34,435 bases of DNA, from assembly GCA_029778105.1 (NCBI GenBank), contig JAKOQZ010000062.1, forward strand, positions 1 through 34,435, given 5' to 3'. Below, one piece after another: positions 1 to 6,509 of the stretch. The stretch's first letter is position 1. Each line of letters opens with the position of its first letter. The notes under the pieces are model-generated. The model was not told the origin of the DNA and did not search any database. It was given only the letters and a program-made list of their open reading frames with translations. The position numbers and the translations under genes are program-made. Source of the DNA: Pseudomonadota bacterium. GTDB taxonomy: Bacteria > Pseudomonadota > Alphaproteobacteria > Micropepsales > Micropepsaceae.

Positions 1-544
1 CGACGATGGTGAGCGCCGCGCGCCAGCCGAGCGCATCGGTCACGCCGGCGAGCATGGGCAGGAAGACGAGCTGGCCGGTGGCGTTGGCCGCCGTCATGAG
101 GCCGACGACGAGACCGCGCCGTGCGCCGAACCAGCGCGTCGCGACGGTGGCGCCGAGAACGAGCGCGGTCATCCCCGTGCCAATGCCGATGACGACGCCC
201 CACAGCGCCACGAGCTGCCACAGCTCTGTCATCGCGAAGGAGGCGAGGATGCCGCCGGCGATCATCACCATCGCCGTGAGCGCGACGGTGCGGATGCCCC
301 ACTGGTTCATGAAGGCGGCGGCGAAGGGGCCGAACAGGCCGAAGAGCACGAGGCGGAGCGCCATCGCGGCGGAGATGTCTTCGGTGGTCCAGCCGAATTC
401 GGTTTCCAGCGGCTTCATCAGCACGCCGGCCGAGCCCATCGCGCCCGCCGTGGCGAGCATGGTGAGGAAGGTGATGCCGGCGACCACCCAGCCATAGTGG
501 ATGTTGCGGGCGGCCAGCGCGGATGACAGGCGGGTGGAGAGCAT
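1..544 (-). CDS. MFS transporter, N-terminal part (cut by window edge)
   Basis: The reverse strand from 544 reads without a stop to the window edge and gives about 181 residues starting MLSTRLSSALAARNIHYGWV. It is strongly hydrophobic, with about six predicted membrane segments. The stretch TRWFGARRGLVVGLMTAANA matches the conserved region of monocarboxylate/oxalate-type major facilitator proteins, where incoming transporters carry RWF..RRGLA.G. That suggests an inner-membrane carrier for an organic acid, but the substrate cannot be read from the sequence. The ORF track shows only a plus-strand shadow here because the true frame runs off the end. The start is the first ATG. An AT-rich palindrome about 50 bp upstream may be its operator. 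Confidence 0.82.
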   Translation of the reverse strand, partial: MLSTRLSSALAARNIHYGWVVAGITFLTMLATAGAMGSAGVLMKPLETEFGWTTEDISAAMALRLVLFGLFGPFAAAFMNQWGIRTVALTAMVMIAGGILASFAMTELWQLVALWGVVIGIGTGMTALVLGATVATRWFGARRGLVVGLMTAANATGQLVFLPMLAGVTDALGWRAALTIV

Positions 545-596
545 GACGGATCGCCGCCGGGCGGAAGGCCCGGGCGAGTCATATAGACCTATTTGT

Positions 597-608
597 GTGT
601 ATTTACAC
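597..608. promoter_or_regulatory. AT-rich inverted repeat upstream of the MFS gene
   Basis: GTGTATTTACAC has 5-bp arms around a 2-bp centre and sits in a conspicuously AT-rich patch in otherwise GC-rich DNA. On the reverse strand, a TATATG hexamer lies 17 bases downstream of the GTGTAA half, so the repeat would overlap a -35 element for the MFS gene at 544. Such short palindromes over a promoter are typical of TetR or GntR operators. No cognate regulator gene is visible nearby. Confidence 0.35.
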
Positions 609-667
609 TATTGACGCCACGGCAGCGTCGTTACGATGGCGCGCGGCTTCCTGCCGGTGCGGTGTGG

Positions 668-687
668 ATGCCCGCCTGCGCGGGCAT
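668..687. repeat. Intergenic hairpin repeat (ATGCCCGC / GCGGGCAT)
   Basis: A perfect 8-bp stem with a CTGC loop. The surrounding wording, GGATGCCCGCCTGCGCGGGCATGACA, resembles a dispersed palindromic repeat common between genes in alphaproteobacteria. It lies in the 266-bp gap between the MFS gene and the secreted-protein gene. It is not followed by a T-run, so I do not call it a terminator. Only one copy occurs in this window. Confidence 0.5.
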
Positions 688-734
688 GACAGCGGGGTTT
701 GGGCTGTCGGCCCTGTTCTGCAAGGCCCCCTTCC

Positions 735-768
735 GCCCTTCGGGCACCTTCCCCCGATGGGGGAAGGT
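735..768. repeat. Double hairpin intergenic repeat
   Basis: Two adjacent stem-loops: GCCC-TTC-GGGC (735-745), then a perfect 10-bp stem ACCTTCCCCC / GGGGGAAGGT with a 3-base loop (746-768). This CGCCCTTCGGGCACCTTCCCCC wording is a familiar dispersed intergenic element in GC-rich alphaproteobacteria. It lies just past the stop codon of the gene at 811-1368 and could help protect or end that transcript, although no T-tract follows on the reverse strand. Confidence 0.5.
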
Positions 769-810
769 CTTGATCCTGCATCGTCGGTGCGGCGGCGGGG
801 AGCGCTATTC

Positions 811-1368
811 CTACTCCGCGTTGCGGGCGTAGCGCAGTTCCGCGCCGAGCGTGGACTGGCCGTTGCCGACGATCTCGCTGCGTTGGACCCAGATGTCGGG
901 GGTTTCGAACTGAACGGCGGTGATCATGACCTCGCCCGGCGTTTGGGTGGTTTCGAATCGCGTTTGAAAGCCGGTGTCGGACAGCATCACTTTTCCGGTC
1001 ACGGTGAGGTTGGTCTGCCCCTCAATCCTCGTGGACGCGGCATCATCAAAGACGCTGGTGGACGTGATGGAGTCGTTCGACGGATCGTAGGCGTAGGTGA
1101 TGTCGAAGATCTGACGGATGCCCGCGATGCCACCCGACCGGTCAATACGGCCCTTGATGGTTTGAGATGCGCTGTCCCAGCCATACGTCATGCTGGTGCG
1201 GATTTCATCGGGATAGGCGGGATGATCGGGCTGCCACGTGCCGCCGCAGATCAGATCGCAGAGGGGCGACAGCGGATGGCCGACAGAGGGGCCGGCGGCA
1301 TCCTGGGCGGCGGCGGGAAGCGCGACGCCGAGCGCGATGGCTGTCAGGGCCGCGCGGAGGAACTGCAT
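811..1368 (-). CDS. Secreted protein of unknown function
   Basis: This 185-residue protein starts with a clear signal peptide (MQFLRAALTAIALGVALPAAAQ, likely cleaved after AQA/AQ). The mature part is about 160 residues and rich in Thr, Ser and Asp with alternating hydrophobic positions, suggesting a beta-rich periplasmic fold. It has a possible disulfide pair in LCDLICGGTW. I recognise no family; a lipocalin-like barrel is possible but unproven. The start follows a GGGAGCAAAG-type ribosome site. It diverges from the CoA-transferase gene with only 52 bp between the starts, so the two promoters must lie very close together. Confidence 0.7.
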   Translation of the reverse strand: MQFLRAALTAIALGVALPAAAQDAAGPSVGHPLSPLCDLICGGTWQPDHPAYPDEIRTSMTYGWDSASQTIKGRIDRSGGIAGIRQIFDITYAYDPSNDSITSTSVFDDAASTRIEGQTNLTVTGKVMLSDTGFQTRFETTQTPGEVMITAVQFETPDIWVQRSEIVGNGQSTLGAELRYARNAE

Positions 1369-1420
1369 CTTTGCTCCCTTCCCTGCCCCTTGCTAAGCAC
1401 CTGCCCGCAAGGAGCCAATC

Positions 1421-2632
1421 ATGTTGAACGTCACCACGGCCGGTGCGCTGACCGGGATTCGCGTCGTCGATCTGAGCCGCGTGCTGGGCGGGCCTTACGC
1501 CACTCAAGTGCTGGGCGATCATGGCGCGGATGTGGTGAAAGTCGAGCCGCCGGGGGGCGACGAGACGCGCGAATGGGGACCGCCGTTCCGCGAGGATGAG
1601 GGCCGGCGGGGCCCAAGCGGCTATTACCTGAACGTGAACCGGAACAAGCGCGGGATCGCGCTGGATCTGCGCAAGGCGGACGGGCGGCTGGCGCTGCTGC
1701 GGCTGCTGGAAGATGCGGATGTGTTGGTCGAGAACTTCAAGGCGGGGACGCTGGAGAAGTGGGACCTTGGGTTTGAGGCGGTGCTGCAGCCGATGTTTCC
1801 GAGGCTGATCCATGCGCGCATCTCGGGCTTCGGCAGCGAGGGGCCGTATGGCGGTTTCCCCGGCTATGACGCCGTGGTGCAGACGATGACCGGCATGTCG
1901 AGCGTGACGGGATCGGCAGCCAGCGGCCCGGTGAAGATGGGCGCGCCGGTGGTGGACCTGGCGAGCGGCCTCAATGCCGTGATCGGCATTCTGCTGGCGC
2001 TGCGCGAGCGCGAGCGCACCGGCAAGGGACAGTTTGTGGAAGTGGCGCTGTATGATGTGGGAATCACGCTGACCCATCCCCATTCGGCCAACTGGCTGTG
2101 GGGCGAGAAACTGCCGACGCTGACCGGCAATGCGCATCCCAATGTCGCGCCCTATGACCTGTTCGCGACGGCGACGCGGCCGATCTTCCTGGGCGTCGGG
2201 AATGACGGGCAGTTTGTGAAGGCGATGGCCGTTCTGGGGCGGCCGGAGCTGGCGAAGGATGCGCGGTTCGCCAACATGGCGGGCCGCAACACCAACCGCG
2301 CCGCGCTGACGGCGATCCTGGCCCCGATCTTCGCGGCGGCGGACGGCGTGGCGCTGGCGCGTGCGCTGCTGGAGGCGGGCGTTCCGGCGGGGCCGTTGAA
2401 CAATATCCAGGAGGCGCTGGACGATCCGCAGACCGCGGTGCGCGCGATGCGGATCGAGACGGCGGGCTATAAGGGCATCGGCAGCCCGATCAAGCTGAGC
2501 GAAACGCCGCCCTCGCTGCGCCGCCTGCCGCCGGATTTCGGCGCGGACACCGACGCGGTGCTGGCCGAGGCAGGCTTTACGCCGGACGAGATCGCGGCGT
2601 TCCGCAAAAGCGGCGGCGTGCCGGAAAAATAG
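1421..2632 (+). CDS. CaiB/BaiF family III CoA-transferase
   Basis: 403 residues, the usual length for the family. The N-terminus (LTGIRVVDLSRVLGGPYATQ) and LGDHGADVVKVEPP are hallmark CaiB/BaiF motifs, and NRNKRGIALDL follows at about 73. The expected catalytic aspartate that forms the acyl anhydride with the substrate is D179 in APVVDLASGLNAVIGILLAL. These enzymes move CoA between carboxylic acids in the cytoplasm. The acid used cannot be inferred, but the many acyl-CoA dehydrogenase and crotonase genes in the window fit a catabolic role. The start is supported by AAGGAG seven bases upstream of the ATG. Confidence 0.93.
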   Translation: MLNVTTAGALTGIRVVDLSRVLGGPYATQVLGDHGADVVKVEPPGGDETREWGPPFREDEGRRGPSGYYLNVNRNKRGIALDLRKADGRLALLRLLEDADVLVENFKAGTLEKWDLGFEAVLQPMFPRLIHARISGFGSEGPYGGFPGYDAVVQTMTGMSSVTGSAASGPVKMGAPVVDLASGLNAVIGILLALRERERTGKGQFVEVALYDVGITLTHPHSANWLWGEKLPTLTGNAHPNVAPYDLFATATRPIFLGVGNDGQFVKAMAVLGRPELAKDARFANMAGRNTNRAALTAILAPIFAAADGVALARALLEAGVPAGPLNNIQEALDDPQTAVRAMRIETAGYKGIGSPIKLSETPPSLRRLPPDFGADTDAVLAEAGFTPDEIAAFRKSGGVPEK

Positions 2633-2656
2633 ATCGGACTTTTTTCCTGATCGCGC

Positions 2657-2685
2657 TTGACCGCGCGGCCGGAACGGCTTATATT
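2657..2685 (+). promoter_or_regulatory. Strong sigma-70-like promoter
   Basis: TTGACC and TATATT are separated by exactly 17 bases. This is one of the best promoter matches noticed in the window. It points into the gap between the CoA-transferase and the convergent GNAT gene, where no plus-strand gene starts, so it most likely drives a short non-coding transcript. Confidence 0.55.
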
Positions 2686-2691
2686 CCCATC

Positions 2692-2760
2692 GTGGCGGCA
2701 GGTGGCGATCAGGAGGGCCAAGGCCCTGCCGAAATCGAGAGCTGATCAGAGGGGTTTTTT
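2692..2760 (+). ncRNA. Candidate small RNA
   Basis: Immediately after the promoter, the plus strand holds nested pairings: GGCAGG (2697-2702) with CCTGCC (2725-2730), AGGGC / GCCCT around CAAG, and GATCAG (2707-2712) with CTGATC (2742-2747). Six T residues follow at 2755-2760. The expected RNA would be about 70 nt. The GATCAG pairing is mutually exclusive with part of the others, so alternative folds are possible. Its 3' end overlaps the last codons of the GNAT gene on the other strand, and the T-run doubles as that gene's Lys codons, which weakens the terminator reading. Compare with alphaproteobacterial Rfam families such as suhB/mmgR; I cannot assign one. Confidence 0.4.
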
Positions 2761-3276
2761 GAGTTCGACGAGATCGAAGTCGCGGCGGAGCGCGCCGGGG
2801 GCTTCGTCGAAGGGAAAGGGCTCGCGGTTGCCGGTGAGGGTGTAGCCGCGGCGTTCGTACCAGGCGATGAGCTCGCTGCGCAGGTTGATGACCACCATGC
2901 CCATCGCCCGGGAATTCCATTCGGCCCGGGCGGCTTTCTCGCAGGCGGCGAGCAGCTTTTTCCCCAGACCCTGCGCCTGAGCCGCAGGGTCGACCGAAAA
3001 CATGCCGAAATAGCCGTCTTCGCCGTCTTTCTGGACCAGCGCGCAGCCGACCAGCTCGCCATTCTGTTCGGCGAGGACGAAACGGCTTTCGGGATCGGCG
3101 ATGAGGCCGGCGATCTCGTCTTCGCCCGTGCGCGGGCCGGTGAGGAGATGGGCTTCGTTAGTCCAGCCGGTGGCGGCGGCGGGCCCGCGATAGGCCTTTT
3201 CGATCAGCATCGCGACGGCGCGAACGTCATCCCGCGCAGCATAGCGGAAGTTCGGAGCCGCCGGAGGTTTACTCAT
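2746..3276 (-). CDS. GNAT family N-acetyltransferase
   Basis: 176 residues. The acetyl-CoA binding motif A is visible as FSVDPAAQAQGLGKKLLAACE (about 103-123), with QAQGLG in place of the generic Q/R-x-x-G-x-G/A. Upstream is the beta-4 strand segment ALVQKDGEDGYFGMF, and near the C-terminus is LIAWYERRGYTLTGNREPF, the usual Y..GF-type ending. It transfers an acetyl group to an unknown small molecule or protein amine. It is a single gene, transcribed toward the convergent CoA-transferase. Its 3' end runs into the candidate small RNA on the opposite strand. Confidence 0.9.
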   Translation of the reverse strand: MSKPPAAPNFRYAARDDVRAVAMLIEKAYRGPAAATGWTNEAHLLTGPRTGEDEIAGLIADPESRFVLAEQNGELVGCALVQKDGEDGYFGMFSVDPAAQAQGLGKKLLAACEKAARAEWNSRAMGMVVINLRSELIAWYERRGYTLTGNREPFPFDEAPGALRRDFDLVELKKPL

Positions 3277-3339
3277 GCGGCGGAGCGTGGCGGCATCGCG
3301 GGCGCACGGTCAAGACGCGCGCCCGCGTTTATTGTCGCC

Positions 3340-4107
3340 CTATTTCCCGGCGAGGAGGATTTTGACCGCCTGTGTTGCAAACGCCCACACTTCCGGCGAG
3401 CCCGGCATTTGCGCCGCAGTTTCAGGATTGGCCCGGGCGTCGGCGTTGAAGCGGGCGGCCGCGTTCCACAGATCGGCGCGGCCCTGGGTGAATTTGTCGA
3501 CGGCGGCCTTCCAGCGCGCGGCCCAGGCCTGGGCTTCGGGCGAGGCCGGGTCGCCGTGACGCAGGCGTTCGCCGTCGGCGAAGATCTGCGCCCACTCGGC
3601 GGCGATGGCCTGCTGGTCGGCCATGTCGAACTTGCGGGCCTTGAGTTCGTCGATCTGCCCCGGGGTGTAGTGCTTCTCGGCCAGAGCCTGAAGCTCGGGC
3701 GTCCATGTGGTGTCGGTCATTGCGGCGGTCCTTGCCAGTTGCGTCAGATCCTCCGTCGAGAGCGGGTGCCCCGAGGCCAGCCGGGCGCGCGCCGCCCTGA
3801 CGAGCGCCAGCGCCGTGCCGAGCTCGGCCTGACGCTGTGTCAGGGCGCGCTCCTGCAGGGACAGCACCACGTCGAGGTCGCCGCGAAAGCCGGTGAGCAG
3901 TTCGCGCACCCGGGCGAGCGGAAGGCCGAGCCGCTTGAGCGCCAGAATGGCGGTCAGGCGTTCTTCTTCCGCGCGGCCATAGGCGCGCCAGTTGCTGCCC
4001 GAACGGGCGGGCCTCAGCAGCCCCTCGCGTTCGTAGACGCGCAGCGCCTTGACCGTCACGCCGAAGCGGGCGGCGAAGGCGGCGGCGTTGTCTCCGGCTT
4101 TGGTCAT
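3340..4107 (-). CDS. MerR family regulator with TipAS-like ligand domain
   Basis: 255 residues. Residues about 9-60 form the MerR winged helix (FAARFGVTVKALRVYEREGL, then RAYGRAEEERLTAILALKRLG), followed by a coiled-coil dimerisation helix to about 110. The C-terminal half (WTPELQALAEKHYTPGQIDELKAR onward) resembles the all-helical TipAS domain, which binds thiopeptides and similar large ligands. It is probably a ligand-responsive activator. It follows the GPH transporter gene on the same strand by 71 bp, and that gap holds a perfect 13-bp hairpin overlapping its ribosome site. The transporter is a reasonable guess at a target. Confidence 0.88.
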   Translation of the reverse strand: MTKAGDNAAAFAARFGVTVKALRVYEREGLLRPARSGSNWRAYGRAEEERLTAILALKRLGLPLARVRELLTGFRGDLDVVLSLQERALTQRQAELGTALALVRAARARLASGHPLSTEDLTQLARTAAMTDTTWTPELQALAEKHYTPGQIDELKARKFDMADQQAIAAEWAQIFADGERLRHGDPASPEAQAWAARWKAAVDKFTQGRADLWNAAARFNADARANPETAAQMPGSPEVWAFATQAVKILLAGK

Positions 4108-4112
4108 CTGGT

Positions 4113-4145
4113 CCTCATGCGTCCGCTCCGATCGGACGCATGAGG
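4113..4145 (-). promoter_or_regulatory. 13-bp hairpin covering the ribosome site of the MerR gene
   Basis: CCTCATGCGTCCG and its exact complement CGGACGCATGAGG flank a 7-base loop. Read on the reverse strand, the downstream arm ends in ATGAGG, and the AGGA needed as Shine-Dalgarno sequence for the ATG at 4107 lies at the base of the stem. In RNA the stem would bury the ribosome site; in DNA the same dyad could be an operator. No T-run follows, so a terminator for the upstream transporter gene is less likely. Confidence 0.5.
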
Positions 4146-4152
4146 GTTTGGA

Positions 4153-4171
4153 GCCGGACCCAGGGTCCGGC
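4153..4171. repeat. Perfect palindrome next to the MerR leader hairpin
   Basis: GCCGGACCCAGGGTCCGGC is a 9-bp inverted repeat with a single central base, located just after the stop codon of the GPH transporter. GGACCC-GGGTCC palindromes are common dispersed intergenic elements in alphaproteobacteria. It may stabilise the 3' end of the transporter message. Confidence 0.45.
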
Positions 4172-4178
4172 GCAAGCC

Positions 4179-5522
4179 CTATCCGCCGGCGCGGGCGGCG
4201 CGGCGTTCGATCAGGCGGCGGATACGCGCCTGCCGGTCGCGCCCGATGGGGAAGCGCCAGAGGAGCAGAACCGAAACGAGGAAGAACGGCCAGGGCATCC
4301 AGACATAGGTGAAGACGAGCGCGTCGATGGCTTCGGGCGAATTGCCGAAGGACATCGCGTTGAAGCCGGCGCTGGACAGGATGGTGAGCGCGATGAAGCC
4401 GCCGATGGCGTCGGCCAGCTTGCCGCCCATGTTCCAGAAGGCGAACAGGAGGCCGGCGCGCGAGCGGCGGGCGCGCAGTTCGTCGAGGTCGATCACGTCG
4501 GCCGAGATGGAGAGGCCGAGCGTCGCCGCCGCGCCGCCGCCGAGGCCCGCAAGCGCCATGATGAGCATGGCGAGATTGGCGTCGCCCTTTGGCACCAGCA
4601 GGAGGCAGGCGAAGGCGACGAGCGAGGAGACGACGGCGAAGATGAGGGCGTTGTGCTTGGAGAAGCGCGAGCCGGCCCAGACCCAGATGGGCACGCCCAG
4701 CACGGCGGCGAGGAGATAGACGATGACCGGGTTCGCCGAATTGGCACCAAGACCCAGCGCGTGAATGAAGAACCAGAGGACGACGGTGGTGTTCACCGCC
4801 GAGCCGATGCGGCCGATGGTGGTGGCGGCGAGGATGCGCATGAAGGGCGCGTTACGCATCGCGATCTTCATGCCCTCCAGCCAGCCCGTGTTGTGCACCG
4901 GCCCGGCAGGTTGGCGATCCGGCACGAACAGCCACATCAGGAGGCCGCTGACAGGGAAGAGAATGAGCGCCCAAAGGCCCAGACCCTGCATCACAGGCGT
5001 GAGGCCCTGCGGCGTACCCGCGCCGCCGCCGGTGAAGACCGGCGCAAGCGTGGCGATCATGATGCCGACAAAGGCGAAGAGGGTACGCCAGCCGGTGATG
5101 CGGGTGCGTTCAGCGTAGTTGCCGGAGATTTCCGCGCCCCAGGCGCCGTAGGGGATCTGGATCATCGTCCAGCCGAGATAGAGCAGCATCAGCCAGACGA
5201 GGAGATAGAGCGGGCCGACGCCAGGGGCGGCGAAGAACACCATGTAGATGCCGGCCATCTTGAGCGGGATGCCGAGCAAAACCCACGCCTTGCGGCGGCC
5301 GAGCTTCAGGCCGGTAGAGCGATCCGACGCGATGCCGATGAGGGGATCGATGACCACGTCCGACAGGCGGGCGACAAGGAGGACCCAGGCGAGATCCTGC
5401 AGCGAGACGCCGAGATCGGTGCCGTAGAAGGTGGTGAGATAGATGACCAGCGGCAGGTCGGCGATGGACAAAGGCAAGGCGATCTGGCCGTAGGCGGCCA
5501 GCGAGCGGCGGGTCAGGCGCAT
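4179..5522 (-). CDS. MFS/GPH-type sugar:cation symporter
   Basis: 447 residues from the chosen start MRLTRRSLAAYGQIALPLSI. The N-terminal pattern (ALPLSIADLPLVIYLTTFYGTDLG, then LSDVVIDPLIGIASDRS and GRRKAWVLLGIPL) is diagnostic of glycoside-pentoside-hexuronide symporters of the MelB class. DPLIG..SDR is the conserved first cytoplasmic loop. About 12 membrane helices are apparent. The substrate is unknown. The ORF track begins 27 codons earlier, but that extension is arginine and proline rich and unlike the family, while GGGAGAGAC sits right before this ATG. It is transcribed ahead of the MerR gene and diverges from the MipA gene across about 150 bp. Confidence 0.9.
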   Translation of the reverse strand: MRLTRRSLAAYGQIALPLSIADLPLVIYLTTFYGTDLGVSLQDLAWVLLVARLSDVVIDPLIGIASDRSTGLKLGRRKAWVLLGIPLKMAGIYMVFFAAPGVGPLYLLVWLMLLYLGWTMIQIPYGAWGAEISGNYAERTRITGWRTLFAFVGIMIATLAPVFTGGGAGTPQGLTPVMQGLGLWALILFPVSGLLMWLFVPDRQPAGPVHNTGWLEGMKIAMRNAPFMRILAATTIGRIGSAVNTTVVLWFFIHALGLGANSANPVIVYLLAAVLGVPIWVWAGSRFSKHNALIFAVVSSLVAFACLLLVPKGDANLAMLIMALAGLGGGAAATLGLSISADVIDLDELRARRSRAGLLFAFWNMGGKLADAIGGFIALTILSSAGFNAMSFGNSPEAIDALVFTYVWMPWPFFLVSVLLLWRFPIGRDRQARIRRLIERRAARAGG

Positions 5523-5671
5523 GTCTCTCCCTCGTCGGGCCGTCTGGTGCGGCCTCTTGGCCACAGTCGGGGCGCAAACGCCGGGACGCAAGGGGGTCGT
5601 CACATCCGCAAGGCGGGTTTGGGCGTTAGATTGCGACGCAAGACCTTTTCGGTACGACTCCGGGAGATTTC

Positions 5672-6454
5672 ATGAAAACCGCCCTCGCCTGCCTCGCCGC
5701 CGCATCGGCGCTGGCCCTGATGCCCGCCGCCGCCGCGCCCAAGCCGAAATGGGAAGTGGGCGTCGGCGCCTTCGCGACCTACAGCCCGGCCTATTGGGGC
5801 GCGAGCCGGGACAGCGACGATTTCGGCGGGTTTCCGGTGGTCTATTTCATCTATCGCGGCGAGGACATTTCGATCTTCTCGAACGGATTGTTCGACGTCG
5901 ACTCGAACAACACGGAACGCTTCACGTTCGGCGTCTCGGTGGACGGCAGCGGCGGCGTGGACAGCGAAGACCGGCACGGCCTCGGCGACATCGACCCGGT
6001 TCTGGAAATCGGACCGAAGATCACCTTCGCGCTGTTCGCGACCGGCACGCAGCGCCTGGAGGCGAGCCTTGCGGCGCGCGTCGCCTATCAGTGGGGCGAA
6101 GGGTTCGAAGGCTGGGTGTTCGAGCCGTCGCTCGCCTATCTGGTGTCGCTGAACGATACGACGCGCCTCGGCTTTACGCTGGTCTCCAAGTTCGGCAGCG
6201 AGGACTATAACGATCTTTGGTACACGGACGGTTTCTACGTGGCCGACAGCGGCTATATCGGCTCGTCGCTGGCGATCAATCTCGTCCACGATCTCTCCGA
6301 CAAACTGCGCATGAGCGCGCAGGCTAAGATCATGACCATCGAGGGATCGGACATGGACAAGTTCGCATCTCTGGTGGAAGAGGACACGAACTATTCGTTC
6401 CGGATCGGCTTCACCTATTCGATCTGGCAGTCGAGCGAGATGGCGCGCGAGTGA
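5672..6454 (+). CDS. MipA/OmpV family outer membrane protein
   Basis: 260 residues with a clean signal peptide (MKTALACLAAASALALMPAAAA). The mature protein has the family pattern: VGVGAFATYSPAYWGASRDS (matching the YPGS/Y.GS region), FPVVYFIYRGEDISI, then alternating beta strands and an aromatic last strand ending in RIGFTYSIW. These are monomeric outer-membrane barrels; MipA was described as a scaffold for peptidoglycan enzymes, while OmpV homologues are porin-like. GGGAG upstream supports the ATG. A bidirectional terminator follows and is shared with the nucleoside transporter. Confidence 0.88.
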   Translation: MKTALACLAAASALALMPAAAAPKPKWEVGVGAFATYSPAYWGASRDSDDFGGFPVVYFIYRGEDISIFSNGLFDVDSNNTERFTFGVSVDGSGGVDSEDRHGLGDIDPVLEIGPKITFALFATGTQRLEASLAARVAYQWGEGFEGWVFEPSLAYLVSLNDTTRLGFTLVSKFGSEDYNDLWYTDGFYVADSGYIGSSLAINLVHDLSDKLRMSAQAKIMTIEGSDMDKFASLVEEDTNYSFRIGFTYSIWQSSEMARE

Positions 6455-6475
6455 TCGCAGCCTCAGACCACAGCC

Positions 6476-6507
6476 AAAGGCCGGGCCCCGCGCCCGGCCT
6501 TTTCTTT
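6476..6507. terminator. Bidirectional rho-independent terminator
   Basis: AAAGGCCGGGC and GCCCGGCCTTT form an 11-bp stem with a 5-base loop, followed by TTTTCTTT on the plus strand and an AAAG start that gives a T-run on the minus strand. It separates the convergent MipA and nucleoside transporter genes. Confidence 0.85.
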
Positions 6508-6509
6508 GG

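Noticed and set aside
668-768. Hairpins after the MFS/secreted-protein gap as a CRISPR array or terminators
   Set aside because: Only single copies occur, with no regular spacing and no T-tracts; they are better explained as dispersed intergenic palindromes.
2755-2760. T6 run as a definite rho-independent terminator for the candidate sRNA
   Set aside because: The run also encodes Lys codons at the end of the GNAT gene, and the stem before it is not directly adjacent, so it was not called as a separate terminator.
1205-2920. 571-aa minus-strand ORF opposite the CoA-transferase
   Set aside because: Arg/His/Pro-rich shadow of the plus-strand gene, with no motif, signal peptide or ribosome site; the CoA-transferase frame has complete family motifs.
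4140-5675. 511-aa plus-strand ORF opposite the GPH symporter
   Set aside because: Low-complexity Glu/Asp/Gly/Arg composition typical of the antisense of a membrane protein gene.
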